Below, piece after piece: positions 33,077-40,714 of a stretch of 64,000 nt of DNA (positions are counted from its first letter, which is position 1; the number at the start of each line of letters is the position of its first letter). The notes below the pieces were generated by a model. It made no database searches, was not told the origin of the DNA, and saw only the letters and a program-made list of their open reading frames with translations. The DNA lies in contig NZ_CP097218.1 of the NCBI RefSeq assembly GCF_023373525.1, positions 3,100,001 to 3,164,000 of the forward strand, read 5' to 3'. Origin of the DNA: Brachybacterium kimchii. Lineage in GTDB: Bacteria > Actinomycetota > Actinomycetes > Actinomycetales > Dermabacteraceae. A program made the position numbers and the translations under genes.

Positions 33077-33631
33077 ATGCCTGCAGACCCTCCCGAATTC
33101 CGACTGGGCAACGTGCTCTCGACGAGCTTCACCGGCACGCTCACCGAGCGGAGCGGCGATCCCGTGGAGCGCATCCCCACCCCCGGACGGCTCGTGGAGT
33201 GGCTGGCGATCTTCGGACTGGACGTCCCCTCGTGCAGCCAGGTGCAGCTCGAGCGAGCGCGAGAGCTCAGAGAGGCGATCCACGCCGCCGCCACGGCGTC
33301 CGCGAGCGGTCGAGCACTGCCCTCATCGGCCGTGGAGCTCATCAACGTGCGCAGCGCCGGCGGCCATGCGTCGACGCGACTCTCCCCGACGGGGGAACGA
33401 ATGTGGGAGCTGCGTTCGACGCGGGCCCTCGGGGATGCGCTCGGCGTCATCGCCGCCGACGCGATCGACATCATCTCCGGCGCGCGCGACGGCCGCCTCG
33501 CGCTGTGCGCGTCACCGACCTGCCGAGCCGCGTTCTTCGACACCAGCCGCAGCCGCACTCGGCGCTGGTGCGACATGAACACCTGCGGGAACAAGGAGAA
33601 GAAGGCGCGCTTCAGCGCCCGCCATCCGTGA
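33077..33631 (+). CDS. CGNR zinc-finger / ABATE-domain regulator
   Basis: This 184-residue protein has an N-terminal ABATE-like domain beginning FRLGNVLSTSFTGTL. The C-terminal zinc ribbon is named for its CGNR motif: CASPTCRAAFFDTSRSRTRRW, then CDMNTCGNKEKKARF (here CGNK). The cysteines are about residues 145, 150, 166 and 171. Family members are presumed stress-related DNA-binding regulators. The gene appears leaderless. It is divergent from the epoxide hydrolase and may control it. Confidence 0.87.
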   Translation: MPADPPEFRLGNVLSTSFTGTLTERSGDPVERIPTPGRLVEWLAIFGLDVPSCSQVQLERARELREAIHAAATASASGRALPSSAVELINVRSAGGHASTRLSPTGERMWELRSTRALGDALGVIAADAIDIISGARDGRLALCASPTCRAAFFDTSRSRTRRWCDMNTCGNKEKKARFSARHP

Positions 33632-33652
33632 GCGGCGCGCGAGGCCCGCTCA
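33629..33652. terminator. bidirectional hairpin containing both stop codons
   Basis: TGAGCGG (33629-33635) and CCGCTCA (33646-33652) form a perfect 7-bp stem over a 10-base loop. The left TGA is the stop of the CGNR gene. The right TCA is the stop of the convergent WYL gene. Confidence 0.6.
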
Positions 33653-34606
33653 TCCTTGGCGCACCTCACCCGCCCACGTCCCGATCCGCGAAATCTCCGC
33701 GGCGAGCTCCGGCGGCTCGATCACCTCGATCGGCAGGCCCAGCCACGCGAGCTGCATCGCGATCCAGGTGAGGTCCCGCGCGCCCGAGCGCAGGATGCAC
33801 GCGTCCTCCCCGTCGGCCGTGATCGTCCCGGCGAAGGCGGGGATGCGCGGCGCGACCTCGCTCGCCGGGCGCAGGATCCGCACCCGGGCGCCGATCGGGT
33901 AGGCGCCCACGCTGATCGACTCGCGCACGTAGGACTCGATGTCGGGGGCGGGGCGGGCGGTGAAGCGGAAGGTGCTCGCACGCACCTCATGCATGCGGTC
34001 CAGGCGGAAGGTGCGCCAGTCCTCGCGGTCGAGGTCCCAGGCGAACAGGTACCACCGACCCTGGATCGAGAGCACCCGGTAGGGCTCGAGGCGCCTCGTC
34101 GCGCGATGCCCGTCGGCCCGCTCGTAGTCCACGCGCACCTGCACCCCGTCCCGCACGGCCCTGGCGAGCGTGACCAGGGTCGAGGAGAGGATGCCGCCGG
34201 CGCCCGTGTGCGCATCCACGACGTGCAGGGCGTCGGTGATCGCCGAGACCTCGGCGCGCACGCTGGGCGGGAGGATCCCGTCGAGCTTCGCGAGCGCGCG
34301 CACGGCCTGCTCGCCGAGCCCGTCGATCCCCGACCCGGCTGCGAGCCGCAGGGCGACGGCGATCGCCGTCGCCTCGTCGCCCTCGAGCAGCAGCGGAGGC
34401 AGGGCCCGCCCGGCGCCCAGCTGGTAGCCGCCGCCGTGCCCGTTCGAGGCCAGCACCGGGTAGCCCATGTCGCGCAGGCGGTCCACGTCGCGCCGTACGG
34501 ACCGGGTGGTCACGCCCAGCTCGTCGGCGAGCTCGGGGCCGGTCCACACGGTGCGCGACTGCAGCAGGTTCAGCAGGCGCAGGGTCCTTCGGGTCACGTC
34601 GGTCAT
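33650..34606 (-). CDS. YafY-type WYL-domain transcriptional regulator
   Basis: This 318-residue regulator has an N-terminal HTH_11 winged helix (VWTGPELADELGVTTRSVRRDVDRLRDMGYPV) and a central WYL domain (EPYRVLSIQGRWYLFAWDLDREDWRTFRLDRM). The C-terminal extension usually seals the ring. Members respond to small ligands or nucleic acids and repress the adjacent gene. The ATG has no Shine-Dalgarno and a CAGACT box sits 6 nt upstream, so it is probably leaderless. It diverges from two DinB-fold genes, with a perfect palindrome in between that is its likely operator. Confidence 0.92.
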   Translation of the reverse strand: MTDVTRRTLRLLNLLQSRTVWTGPELADELGVTTRSVRRDVDRLRDMGYPVLASNGHGGGYQLGAGRALPPLLLEGDEATAIAVALRLAAGSGIDGLGEQAVRALAKLDGILPPSVRAEVSAITDALHVVDAHTGAGGILSSTLVTLARAVRDGVQVRVDYERADGHRATRRLEPYRVLSIQGRWYLFAWDLDREDWRTFRLDRMHEVRASTFRFTARPAPDIESYVRESISVGAYPIGARVRILRPASEVAPRIPAFAGTITADGEDACILRSGARDLTWIAMQLAWLGLPIEVIEPPELAAEISRIGTWAGEVRQG

Positions 34607-34627
34607 GGGGAGAGTCTGCCGGAGATC

Positions 34628-34646
34628 GCGGACAGGAACTGTCCGC
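34628..34646. promoter_or_regulatory. palindromic operator, probable WYL regulator site
   Basis: GCGGACAGGAACTGTCCGC has perfect 8-bp arms around a 3-bp centre. It lies between the divergent WYL and DinB genes and close to the WYL start. It most likely serves autoregulation and control of the DinB pair. Confidence 0.65.
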
Positions 34647-34762
34647 TTGGGCGAGGAGCATCGGATCTGCCGGTCGACGGAACCGCCGTCGGCCGATCGA
34701 TCCGCCTCCGGCGGACATCCCCGTCGGCGCCACCGCGCACCGCACGATCCGAGGAGACCGAG

Positions 34763-35338
34763 ATGCCCTTCCTGACCGCAGATGTGACCGACGAGCGCGA
34801 CGCCCTCGCGACCTTCGCCTCCCAGCAGATCCGCCAGCTCGGCACGACCCTGCACGGCCTGACGCCCGAGCAGCTCGCCGCGACCCCGAGCGCCTCGACC
34901 ATGAGCCTCGGCGCCCTGGCCAGGCACGCCCTCTTCGTCACCGAGAACATCCTCGCCGGCATCAGCGAGGCGCCGCAGCCCAGCACCGGCGCCGAGCGCA
35001 GCCCCGAGCAGGCGCAGGCCGAGGGCACGATCGACGCCGCGGCGATCCGGGCGGACGACACGGCGCAGGGGCTCATCGACGCCCTCGAGGAGCAGGCCCG
35101 CTCCGCCGACTCCCTGCTGCGGAAGGTCGACCTCGACACCGACGTCCCGATCCCCGACGCCCCGTGGTTCACGGGCGCCGAGCACTGGAACAACCGCTGG
35201 AGCGCCCTGCACCTCATCGAGGAGCTCGCCCGGCACACCGGGCACGCGGACATCATCCGCGAGAGCATCGACGGCAAGGGCACCTACGAGCTCAACGCCC
35301 TCGCCGAGGGCGGCACCTGGCCGCCCGAGGGCTGGTGA
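34763..35338 (+). CDS. DinB-fold DUF664 protein (probable thiol/mycothiol transferase)
   Basis: This 191-residue four-helix protein is of the DinB/DUF664 superfamily. It contains MSLGALARHALFVTENI and the metal-site block LIEELARHTGHADIIRESIDG, in which the His residues bind a divalent metal. The WFTGAEHWNNRWSALHLI stretch is also typical. Actinobacterial members often use mycothiol to detoxify electrophiles. GAGGAG lies 7 nt before the ATG. It is first of two DinB genes next to a WYL regulator, and AAGGAG leads into the second gene 16 nt downstream. Confidence 0.88.
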   Translation: MPFLTADVTDERDALATFASQQIRQLGTTLHGLTPEQLAATPSASTMSLGALARHALFVTENILAGISEAPQPSTGAERSPEQAQAEGTIDAAAIRADDTAQGLIDALEEQARSADSLLRKVDLDTDVPIPDAPWFTGAEHWNNRWSALHLIEELARHTGHADIIRESIDGKGTYELNALAEGGTWPPEGW

Positions 35339-35354
35339 GAAGAAGGAGAGCACG

Positions 35355-35966
35355 ATGAACGATCAGCACGTGACCCTGGATCAGCACGGGGACTACGACC
35401 AGACCACCACCCGCGGCGCCCTCCTCGCCCAGATCGAGGGGCACTGGGAGGACATCGCCCGGCCCCGCCTGGAGGGGCTCACCGACGAGGAGTACTTCTA
35501 CGACCCCACGCCCGAGGCCGCCGGTCCGGCCTGGAGCGTGCACCCGCGCAGCGAGGTCCGCTCGGGCACACAGGGCGGCAGCGGCGAGATGGTGATCGAC
35601 TTCGAGTTCCCCGAGCCCACCCCGCCTCCCTTCACGACGATCGCCTGGCGGCTCGGGCACGTGATCGTGGGCGTGCTCGCCATGCGCAGCCACGGCCACT
35701 TCGACGGACCCGAGGTCGACTACTTCAGCTGGGACTACGCGGGCAGCGCGCAGGACGCCCTGGCCCAGCTCGATGCCGAGTACGCGCGCTGGATCACCGG
35801 ACTGCGCTCCTGGAGCGAGGAGGACTTCTCCCTGCCCTGCGGGCCGTCCGAGGGCCCGTACGCCGACCACCCGCGGGCAGCGATCGTCGCCCACATCAAC
35901 CGCGAGCTCATCCACCACCTCGCCGAGATCGCGCTGCTGCGCGACCTGTACGCGCACCGGGACTGA
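35355..35966 (+). CDS. DinB-family protein
   Basis: This 203-residue DinB-superfamily protein has a LEGLTDEEYFYDPTPEAAGPAWSVHP N-terminal block typical of the mycothiol-dependent maleylpyruvate isomerase/DinB branch. The metal-site helices are FTTIAWRLGHVIVGVLAMRSHGHFDG and HINRELIHHLAEIALLRDLY, with His candidates in each. GAAGGAGAG sits just upstream of the ATG. It pairs with the DUF664 protein before it and is probably co-regulated by the WYL protein. The exact reaction is unknown. Confidence 0.88.
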   Translation: MNDQHVTLDQHGDYDQTTTRGALLAQIEGHWEDIARPRLEGLTDEEYFYDPTPEAAGPAWSVHPRSEVRSGTQGGSGEMVIDFEFPEPTPPPFTTIAWRLGHVIVGVLAMRSHGHFDGPEVDYFSWDYAGSAQDALAQLDAEYARWITGLRSWSEEDFSLPCGPSEGPYADHPRAAIVAHINRELIHHLAEIALLRDLYAHRD

Positions 35967-36011
35967 GCTCGCGCGCGCGGGCGCGGATGCGGGCCCGGGT
36001 GCGGCCTCGGA

Positions 36012-37628
36012 TCAGCGCAGCACGTCCGCGGCCGACGGCGCCGGGATCTCGGCGTCGAAGGGGAGCATCGGCCGGGCGATCCGGCGGTGGCCCAGCCGTA
36101 AGAGGTCCTGGTCGACCCCGCCCGGGGTCAGCGCCATCATCCAGTCGGCCGCCGCGGCGTGCTGGTCGGGCTCGAGGTAGCCCATCTTCACGACCACCAC
36201 GTCGGCCCCGGTCATCGTCAGGCCCAGGCGCGCGAACATCGCCTCGGTCGAGAACTGCGCTCGGCGCGAGGTGACGACGACCTGCAGTCCCGTCGGCCGC
36301 TGCTCCGTCGGCTGCCGGCTCGTGGGCCGCGGCTCCGACGATGACTCATCCGCCGTCGGCGCGAGCACCCGCAGCACCGTCGCGACGCCGGTGGCGGGGG
36401 AGTCGTCGAGCGCCTCGACCTCGATGTGCAGCGGCACGGGACCGGGATCGCGGGCGTCGATGCGTCCGCCGACGCGCACCTCGCCCCGCCCGCCGACTCC
36501 CAGCGAGGCTGCGCGTCCCGCCGTCTCGGGATCGACGATCGACACCAGCAGCGCGGTGACCTCGCCCGCGCGGATCTCGGGGCGTGCGGCGAGCGCGGCG
36601 AGGCACCCGGTGGTGTCGTCCGCCCCGCCCGCGCCGGGGTTGTCCCCGGAGTCCGAGATCCAGAACGGCCGCGCGGGAGAGGCGATCGCCGCGTCCAGGC
36701 ACTCCTCGAAGGATCCCGTCGGGGCGACGAAGACGAAGTCGTGCCGGGCCTCCCAGATCGCGGTCGCGAGCTCGAGGGCGGCGGCGTCGACCGCCGCGCC
36801 GTCGGCCCCGAAGGCGAAGACCGCCGCCTGGCAGCGAGGCTCGTCGGCCCAGGCGAAGCCGATCCAGTACGAGACGTCGGTGACGCCCTCGCGCGCGGCG
36901 AGCCCCGGGATCCGCGCATACAGCGAGGCCGCGGGCTCGACGCGGGTCGAGGTCATCTCCCCGGGCAGCAGGATCGGCACGTGCACGAGCGCCCGATGGG
37001 GCTTCGGGGCCGGGAGTCCGTCGGGCGCGGCCGCGAGCGCGTCCAGCAGGCTGCGCACGGCGCGCTCGCGGGTCTCGGCGACGTCGACGTGCGGAGCCGT
37101 GCGGTAGCAGGTGAGCTGGTCGCAGCCCGCGAAGAGGGTCGGCGAGACGTTGCCGTGCAGGTCCATCGAGGTGCCCACGAGCACGTCCTCGCCGATCACC
37201 TCGCGGATCGCGGTGATCAGAGCGCCCTCGGCGTCCTCCATGCCGCGCACGCTCATGGCGCCGTGGACGTCGAACCAGAGGGCGTCCAGCGGCGCACCGT
37301 CCTCGGATCCGGCGACGAGCTCCGCGAGACCCTCGAGGATCTCCGCGCGCCAGGCCTCGAAGTCCTCGCGGTCCAGCGGCCCGCCGGGGAGGGCCCCGGC
37401 GTGCAGCACGCCGTGCCACGCGGCCGCCTCCCGCAGCGGCGAGCCCCAGGCGAGGAACGGGTGGCGCTCGAGCACCGCCTCGCCCCGGCGCACGTCGAAG
37501 TCCGCCGCCGTCGACACGTACGGGGTGAAGGTCGAGGACTCGATGTGGATGCCGCAGACCGCGATCCGGGGGAGGGGAGTGCGGGCCTGCGCGGCAGGCG
37601 GATGCGCGCTGGAGGCTTCGTGGGGCAT
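36012..37628 (-). CDS. M81-family metallopeptidase (MlrC-like)
   Basis: This 538-residue zinc-dependent hydrolase resembles microcystinase MlrC. RIAVCGIHIESSTFTPY opens the DUF1485 domain. LWFDVHGAM and MDLHGNVSP carry metal-binding Asp/His. ISDSGDNPGAGGADDTTG is the family hallmark, and VVVVKMGYLEPDQ occurs near the end. An Asp/Pro/Ser-rich insertion at about residues 425-445 interrupts the C-terminal domain and looks like a repeat-derived loop. The physiological substrate is unknown. The ATG at 37628 follows GGAG. It is divergent from the AI-2E-type transporter. Confidence 0.9.
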   Translation of the reverse strand: MPHEASSAHPPAAQARTPLPRIAVCGIHIESSTFTPYVSTAADFDVRRGEAVLERHPFLAWGSPLREAAAWHGVLHAGALPGGPLDREDFEAWRAEILEGLAELVAGSEDGAPLDALWFDVHGAMSVRGMEDAEGALITAIREVIGEDVLVGTSMDLHGNVSPTLFAGCDQLTCYRTAPHVDVAETRERAVRSLLDALAAAPDGLPAPKPHRALVHVPILLPGEMTSTRVEPAASLYARIPGLAAREGVTDVSYWIGFAWADEPRCQAAVFAFGADGAAVDAAALELATAIWEARHDFVFVAPTGSFEECLDAAIASPARPFWISDSGDNPGAGGADDTTGCLAALAARPEIRAGEVTALLVSIVDPETAGRAASLGVGGRGEVRVGGRIDARDPGPVPLHIEVEALDDSPATGVATVLRVLAPTADESSSEPRPTSRQPTEQRPTGLQVVVTSRRAQFSTEAMFARLGLTMTGADVVVVKMGYLEPDQHAAAADWMMALTPGGVDQDLLRLGHRRIARPMLPFDAEIPAPSAADVLR

Positions 37629-37758
37629 CGGTGCTCCGTGATCGTCGTGGGGGCGGGGACGGGCGTGGAGGGGCGGGGTGGACCGGGGCGGGGTGCGGGA
37701 CGGATCGATCCGCGCGGCGGGCCGCGGGACGGCGGTGACCCCGCGCACGTCGGCGTCC

Positions 37759-37764
37759 TACGAT
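37759..37764 (+). promoter_or_regulatory. -10 box of a probable leaderless promoter (AI-2E-type gene)
   Basis: TACGAT ends 6 nt before the ATG at 37771, and there is no Shine-Dalgarno sequence. Confidence 0.55.
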
Positions 37765-37770
37765 CCTTCC

Positions 37771-38946
37771 ATGAACGAGCGCCGCGCCCTCCTGCCCCGG
37801 GGTCTGATGATCCTCGTCGGCCTCGCGGCGATCTGGCTCGTGCTCGAGGGGATGCAGGAGGTCGCGGGCCTGGTCGTGCCCGTGTTCCTCGCCCTGAACC
37901 TGCTGATCGCGGTCCAGCCCCTCGCCCGCGGGATCGAGCGCGTGGGCGCGCCCCGGATCCTCGGCTCGATCGCCGCGATGCTCACCGTGCTCCTCGCGCT
38001 CGCCGTCTTCTTCCTCGCGATCGGCTGGTCGATCTCCCAGCTGGTGGGGCAGCTGCCCCGATACGGCACCGAGTTCAACGCGCTGCTGCAGAGCAGCCTG
38101 GACCGCCTCGCCGGCTGGGGGGTCGGCCAGGACCAGATCGACCAGTGGCTCTCCGACTTCAACTTCTCGAGCCTCTTCGGGCTGCTGAACCAGGCGCTCA
38201 GCTCGCTGGGCGCGCTCGGCGGACTGCTCGCCGCGGCCGTCGCCACCATCATCTTCTTCGGGCTGGACGCGGTGGGCCTGCCCGAACGCCTCGACGTGGT
38301 GCGCCGGACCCACCCCCGCGCCCACCACGCACTGCTCGACTTCGCGCACTCCGTGCGGACCTACTGGCTGGTCACCACCGCTTTCGGCGCCGTCGTCGCG
38401 GTGATTGACGGGCTCGCCCTGTGGGCGCTCGGCGTGCCGCTGCCCGGGGTCTGGGCCGTGCTGCTGTTCCTGTGCAACTACATCCCGAACATCGGCTTCA
38501 TCTTCGCGATGATCCCGCCCACGCTCATGGCCCTGCTCGCCCAGGGCCCGTGGACGGCGGTCGCGGTGGTCGCGCTCTGCGTCGCGGTCGCCATGATCCT
38601 GCAGGGGCTCGTGCAGCCCCGCGTCACCGGGCACGCCGTGGGCCTCTCCGCGAGCGTCTCGTTCCTCTCGGTGCTGTTCTGGTCCTGGGTGCTCGGCGCC
38701 GCCGGCGCCCTGCTGTCGGTGCCGATGACGCTGCTGGTCAAGGAGCTGTTCGTCGACTCCGACCCGCAGGCGCGCTGGCTGAACGCATTCCTCGCCGACT
38801 CGCCGAGGGCGGCGGAGGAGTCGCCGGCGGACCGGCTCGCGGCGAGCGGGGCCGACGGGGCGGAGCAGGGCGCGACGACCGGCGGGGCAGAGCGGGACGA
38901 GACGACCGACGGGGCGGGACGCGACGAGAGGACCGACGCGGACTGA
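37771..38946 (+). CDS. AI-2E-family transporter
   Basis: This 391-residue membrane protein is of the AI-2E/PerM family, with seven to eight hydrophobic helices. The C-terminal membrane block is LPGVWAVLLFLCNYIPNIGFIFAMIPP and VQPRVTGHAVGLSASVSFLSVLFWSWVLG. Members export small molecules or ions by proton antiport; autoinducer transport is proven for only a few. The last 45 residues are a hydrophilic repeat-derived tail (ATTGGAERDETTDGAGRDER). It appears leaderless and stands alone between M81 and VOC genes. Confidence 0.9.
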   Translation: MNERRALLPRGLMILVGLAAIWLVLEGMQEVAGLVVPVFLALNLLIAVQPLARGIERVGAPRILGSIAAMLTVLLALAVFFLAIGWSISQLVGQLPRYGTEFNALLQSSLDRLAGWGVGQDQIDQWLSDFNFSSLFGLLNQALSSLGALGGLLAAAVATIIFFGLDAVGLPERLDVVRRTHPRAHHALLDFAHSVRTYWLVTTAFGAVVAVIDGLALWALGVPLPGVWAVLLFLCNYIPNIGFIFAMIPPTLMALLAQGPWTAVAVVALCVAVAMILQGLVQPRVTGHAVGLSASVSFLSVLFWSWVLGAAGALLSVPMTLLVKELFVDSDPQARWLNAFLADSPRAAEESPADRLAASGADGAEQGATTGGAERDETTDGAGRDERTDAD

Positions 38947-38953
38947 CCCGTCG

Positions 38954-38975
38954 GCCCCGGATCTCGCTCCGGGGC
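38954..38975. terminator. bidirectional terminator hairpin
   Basis: GCCCCGGA and TCCGGGGC form a perfect 8-bp stem over the loop tctcgc, between the convergent AI-2E-type and VOC genes. Confidence 0.7.
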
Positions 38976-38979
38976 GGTG

Positions 38980-39429
38980 TCAGAGAGCGGGGTCCTGCGG
39001 GTCGTCGGCCGCGACCCCGAGCTGCCAGGTGACGCCGAAGCGGTCCTGGACCCAGCCGAAGGGGCCGAATCCGTAGTCGTCCAGCGGCATCAGGGCCATG
39101 CCGCCGAGCAGGAGCGCGCCGAACACGCGCTCCTGCTCGGCGGCGTCGGCGCAGTCGATCCACAGCGAGACGCCCGGGGTCATGTCCCAGCCGTGCCTGA
39201 TGAGGGTGTCGCTCAGGCGCAGGCGCTGACCCGCGATGATCTCGATCTCGGCGAGCTGGACGGCCTCCGTCGGATCCTCCAGGGTCTCGAGGCCGGGCGC
39301 TCCCTCCGGCCACGGCTCGCGGCTGACCACGCGGCCCTCGTCGAACAGGCTCGTGTACAGGGCGATCGCCTCGGCGGCGTGCTGGCCGCGCGCGGGCTGG
39401 AGCGTGAGGAACGGGAGCATGCGGCGCAT
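38980..39429 (-). CDS. VOC-superfamily protein (PhnB/glyoxalase-like)
   Basis: This 149-residue protein has the vicinal-oxygen-chelate fold. RMLPFLTLQPARGQHAAEAIALYTSLFDEGRV is the first beta-alpha-beta unit of PhnB-like proteins. LWIDCADAAEQERVFGALLLGG and FGWVQDRFGVTWQL form the second. Metal ligands cannot be assigned with certainty. GGAGG lies 5 nt before the ATG at 39429. Function is unknown; relatives include methyltransferase-like and antibiotic-resistance proteins. Confidence 0.88.
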   Translation of the reverse strand: MRRMLPFLTLQPARGQHAAEAIALYTSLFDEGRVVSREPWPEGAPGLETLEDPTEAVQLAEIEIIAGQRLRLSDTLIRHGWDMTPGVSLWIDCADAAEQERVFGALLLGGMALMPLDDYGFGPFGWVQDRFGVTWQLGVAADDPQDPAL

Positions 39430-39547
39430 CGGGGCCTCCGGTGGTGGGATGCGATTCCGGGCGGATCAGATGTCCAGTATGGGCGCTGGGCACCCCGAAC
39501 CGCCCTCGTCGCCTGCCGTCGTCCGCGGGGTCGCCCGGAGGACAGCA

Positions 39548-39604
39548 CGATGGCCAGGATCTATGACGAGATCGGGCGATTCCTGTCATAGATCCTGGCC
39601 ATCG
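39548..39604. repeat. long inverted repeat, perfect 20-bp arms
   Basis: CGATGGCCAGGATCTATGAC at 39548-39567 is an exact inverted copy of 39585-39604, around a 17-nt loop. It lies between the VOC start and the end of the glycerophosphodiester operon and touches three 18-bp tandem repeats. It may act as a terminator for the minus-strand operon or be a mobile or structural element. Its sequence is less GC-rich than the surroundings. Confidence 0.85.
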
Positions 39605-39657
39605 TCGTTCCCGCCGCTCACGTCGTTCCCGCCGCTCACGCCGTTCCTGCCGCGCAT
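39604..39657. repeat. three 18-bp tandem repeats
   Basis: GTCGTTCCCGCCGCTCAC occurs twice exactly (39604-39621 and 39622-39639). A diverged third copy occupies 39640-39657. The array starts at the last base of the inverted repeat. Confidence 0.85.
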
Positions 39658-39724
39658 GCCGTGCGCGGCTGGAGGTACCGGCGGGCCGGGCGGGGGAGCG
39701 GGAGCGTGACCGGAGGGCCCGGCG

Positions 39725-40714
39725 TCAGCGCGCGAGCGCCGACTGCTCGAGGGCGGTCGCGTCCAGGACGGCGCGCGCCCAGGCGGGATCGTCCGTGGTG
39801 AGGGTGTCGACGCCGATCTCGGCCGCGAAGACGACCGCGTCCGGGTCGTTGAGGGTCCACGCGTTCAGGGCCATCCCCGCCTCCTGCGCGCGGATCACGT
39901 CGTGCTCGCGCAGGTTGGTGAGGGTGAGGCCGAAGGTGCGCGCGCCGATCCGGGTCGCGTACTCCCAGTCGTCCTCCGTGGGCGTCTTCGTGATCAGGCC
40001 GATCACCTGTCGCGGCGCGATCTCGCGCATTGTCTCGAGCACCTCGCGCAGGAACGAGATCACCACGACCCGGTCCCTGCCCGATGCCTCGACCAGCGCA
40101 TGCGACGCCGGGGCGCCGCCGGGCCCCTCGTCGGCCGACGGAGTCCCGTCCGCGACCGACGACGGGGTTCCGTCCGCGAGCGACGACGGGCCCGCGGCGC
40201 CCGCCCCGCTCCCGGCCGCGGCGCGGGCGAGCAGCAGACGCGCGACGGGCTCCGCCGCCGCGGGTGCCTTCACCTCGAGTAGGAGCGGGACCTCCGCGTC
40301 CGCCGCGAGGTCGAGCACCTCCTCGAGATACGGCACCTTCTGACCCTCGACGATCGAGTCGCCGCCCTTCCCGGCGGACCCGGCGGTCCCGTCGGACCCG
40401 GCGGAACCGCCCGCCCCGGCGAGCCCGACGGGCGCCGCCTCGTGCCCGATGCCCTCGCGGCCGCCGCCCACGCGCACATCGGCCAGCTCGGCGGCGGTGA
40501 GCTCCGCGATCGCACCCGAGCGGCGGGGCGAGTCCTCCGAGACGGTCCGGTCGATGCGGGCGTCGTGCATGACCACGAGGCGCCCGTCGGCGCTCAGGTG
40601 CACGTCGCACTCGAGCACATCGGCGCCGTCGGCGATCGCGCGGTGGAAGGAGATCAGGGTGTTCTCGGGCAGGACGTCCTTCGCGCCGCGGTGCCCGACG
40701 ATCAGCGGAGGCAT
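39725..40714 (-). CDS. glycerophosphodiester phosphodiesterase
   Basis: This 329-residue cytoplasmic GDPD hydrolyses glycerophosphodiesters to glycerol 3-phosphate and an alcohol. The active site is seen in GHRGAKDVLPENT (His8, Arg9, Glu17), ECDVHLSADGRLVVMHD (metal Glu35, Asp37, catalytic His50) and LLLEVKAP. Two low-complexity insertions, about residues 97-119 (Gly/Ser-rich) and 165-203 (SSLADGTPSSVADGTPS), enlarge it beyond the usual 240-280 residues. It overlaps the UgpB-like gene by TGATG and is the last gene of a Ugp-type operon, a context that supports the function. Confidence 0.92.
   Translation of the reverse strand: MPPLIVGHRGAKDVLPENTLISFHRAIADGADVLECDVHLSADGRLVVMHDARIDRTVSEDSPRRSGAIAELTAAELADVRVGGGREGIGHEAAPVGLAGAGGSAGSDGTAGSAGKGGDSIVEGQKVPYLEEVLDLAADAEVPLLLEVKAPAAAEPVARLLLARAAAGSGAGAAGPSSLADGTPSSVADGTPSADEGPGGAPASHALVEASGRDRVVVISFLREVLETMREIAPRQVIGLITKTPTEDDWEYATRIGARTFGLTLTNLREHDVIRAQEAGMALNAWTLNDPDAVVFAAEIGVDTLTTDDPAWARAVLDATALEQSALAR

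Noticed and set aside
39550..39591. Small reading frame starting MARIYDEIGRFLS inside the inverted repeat
   Set aside because: It is only 13 residues, created by the palindrome, with no ribosome site or coding signal.
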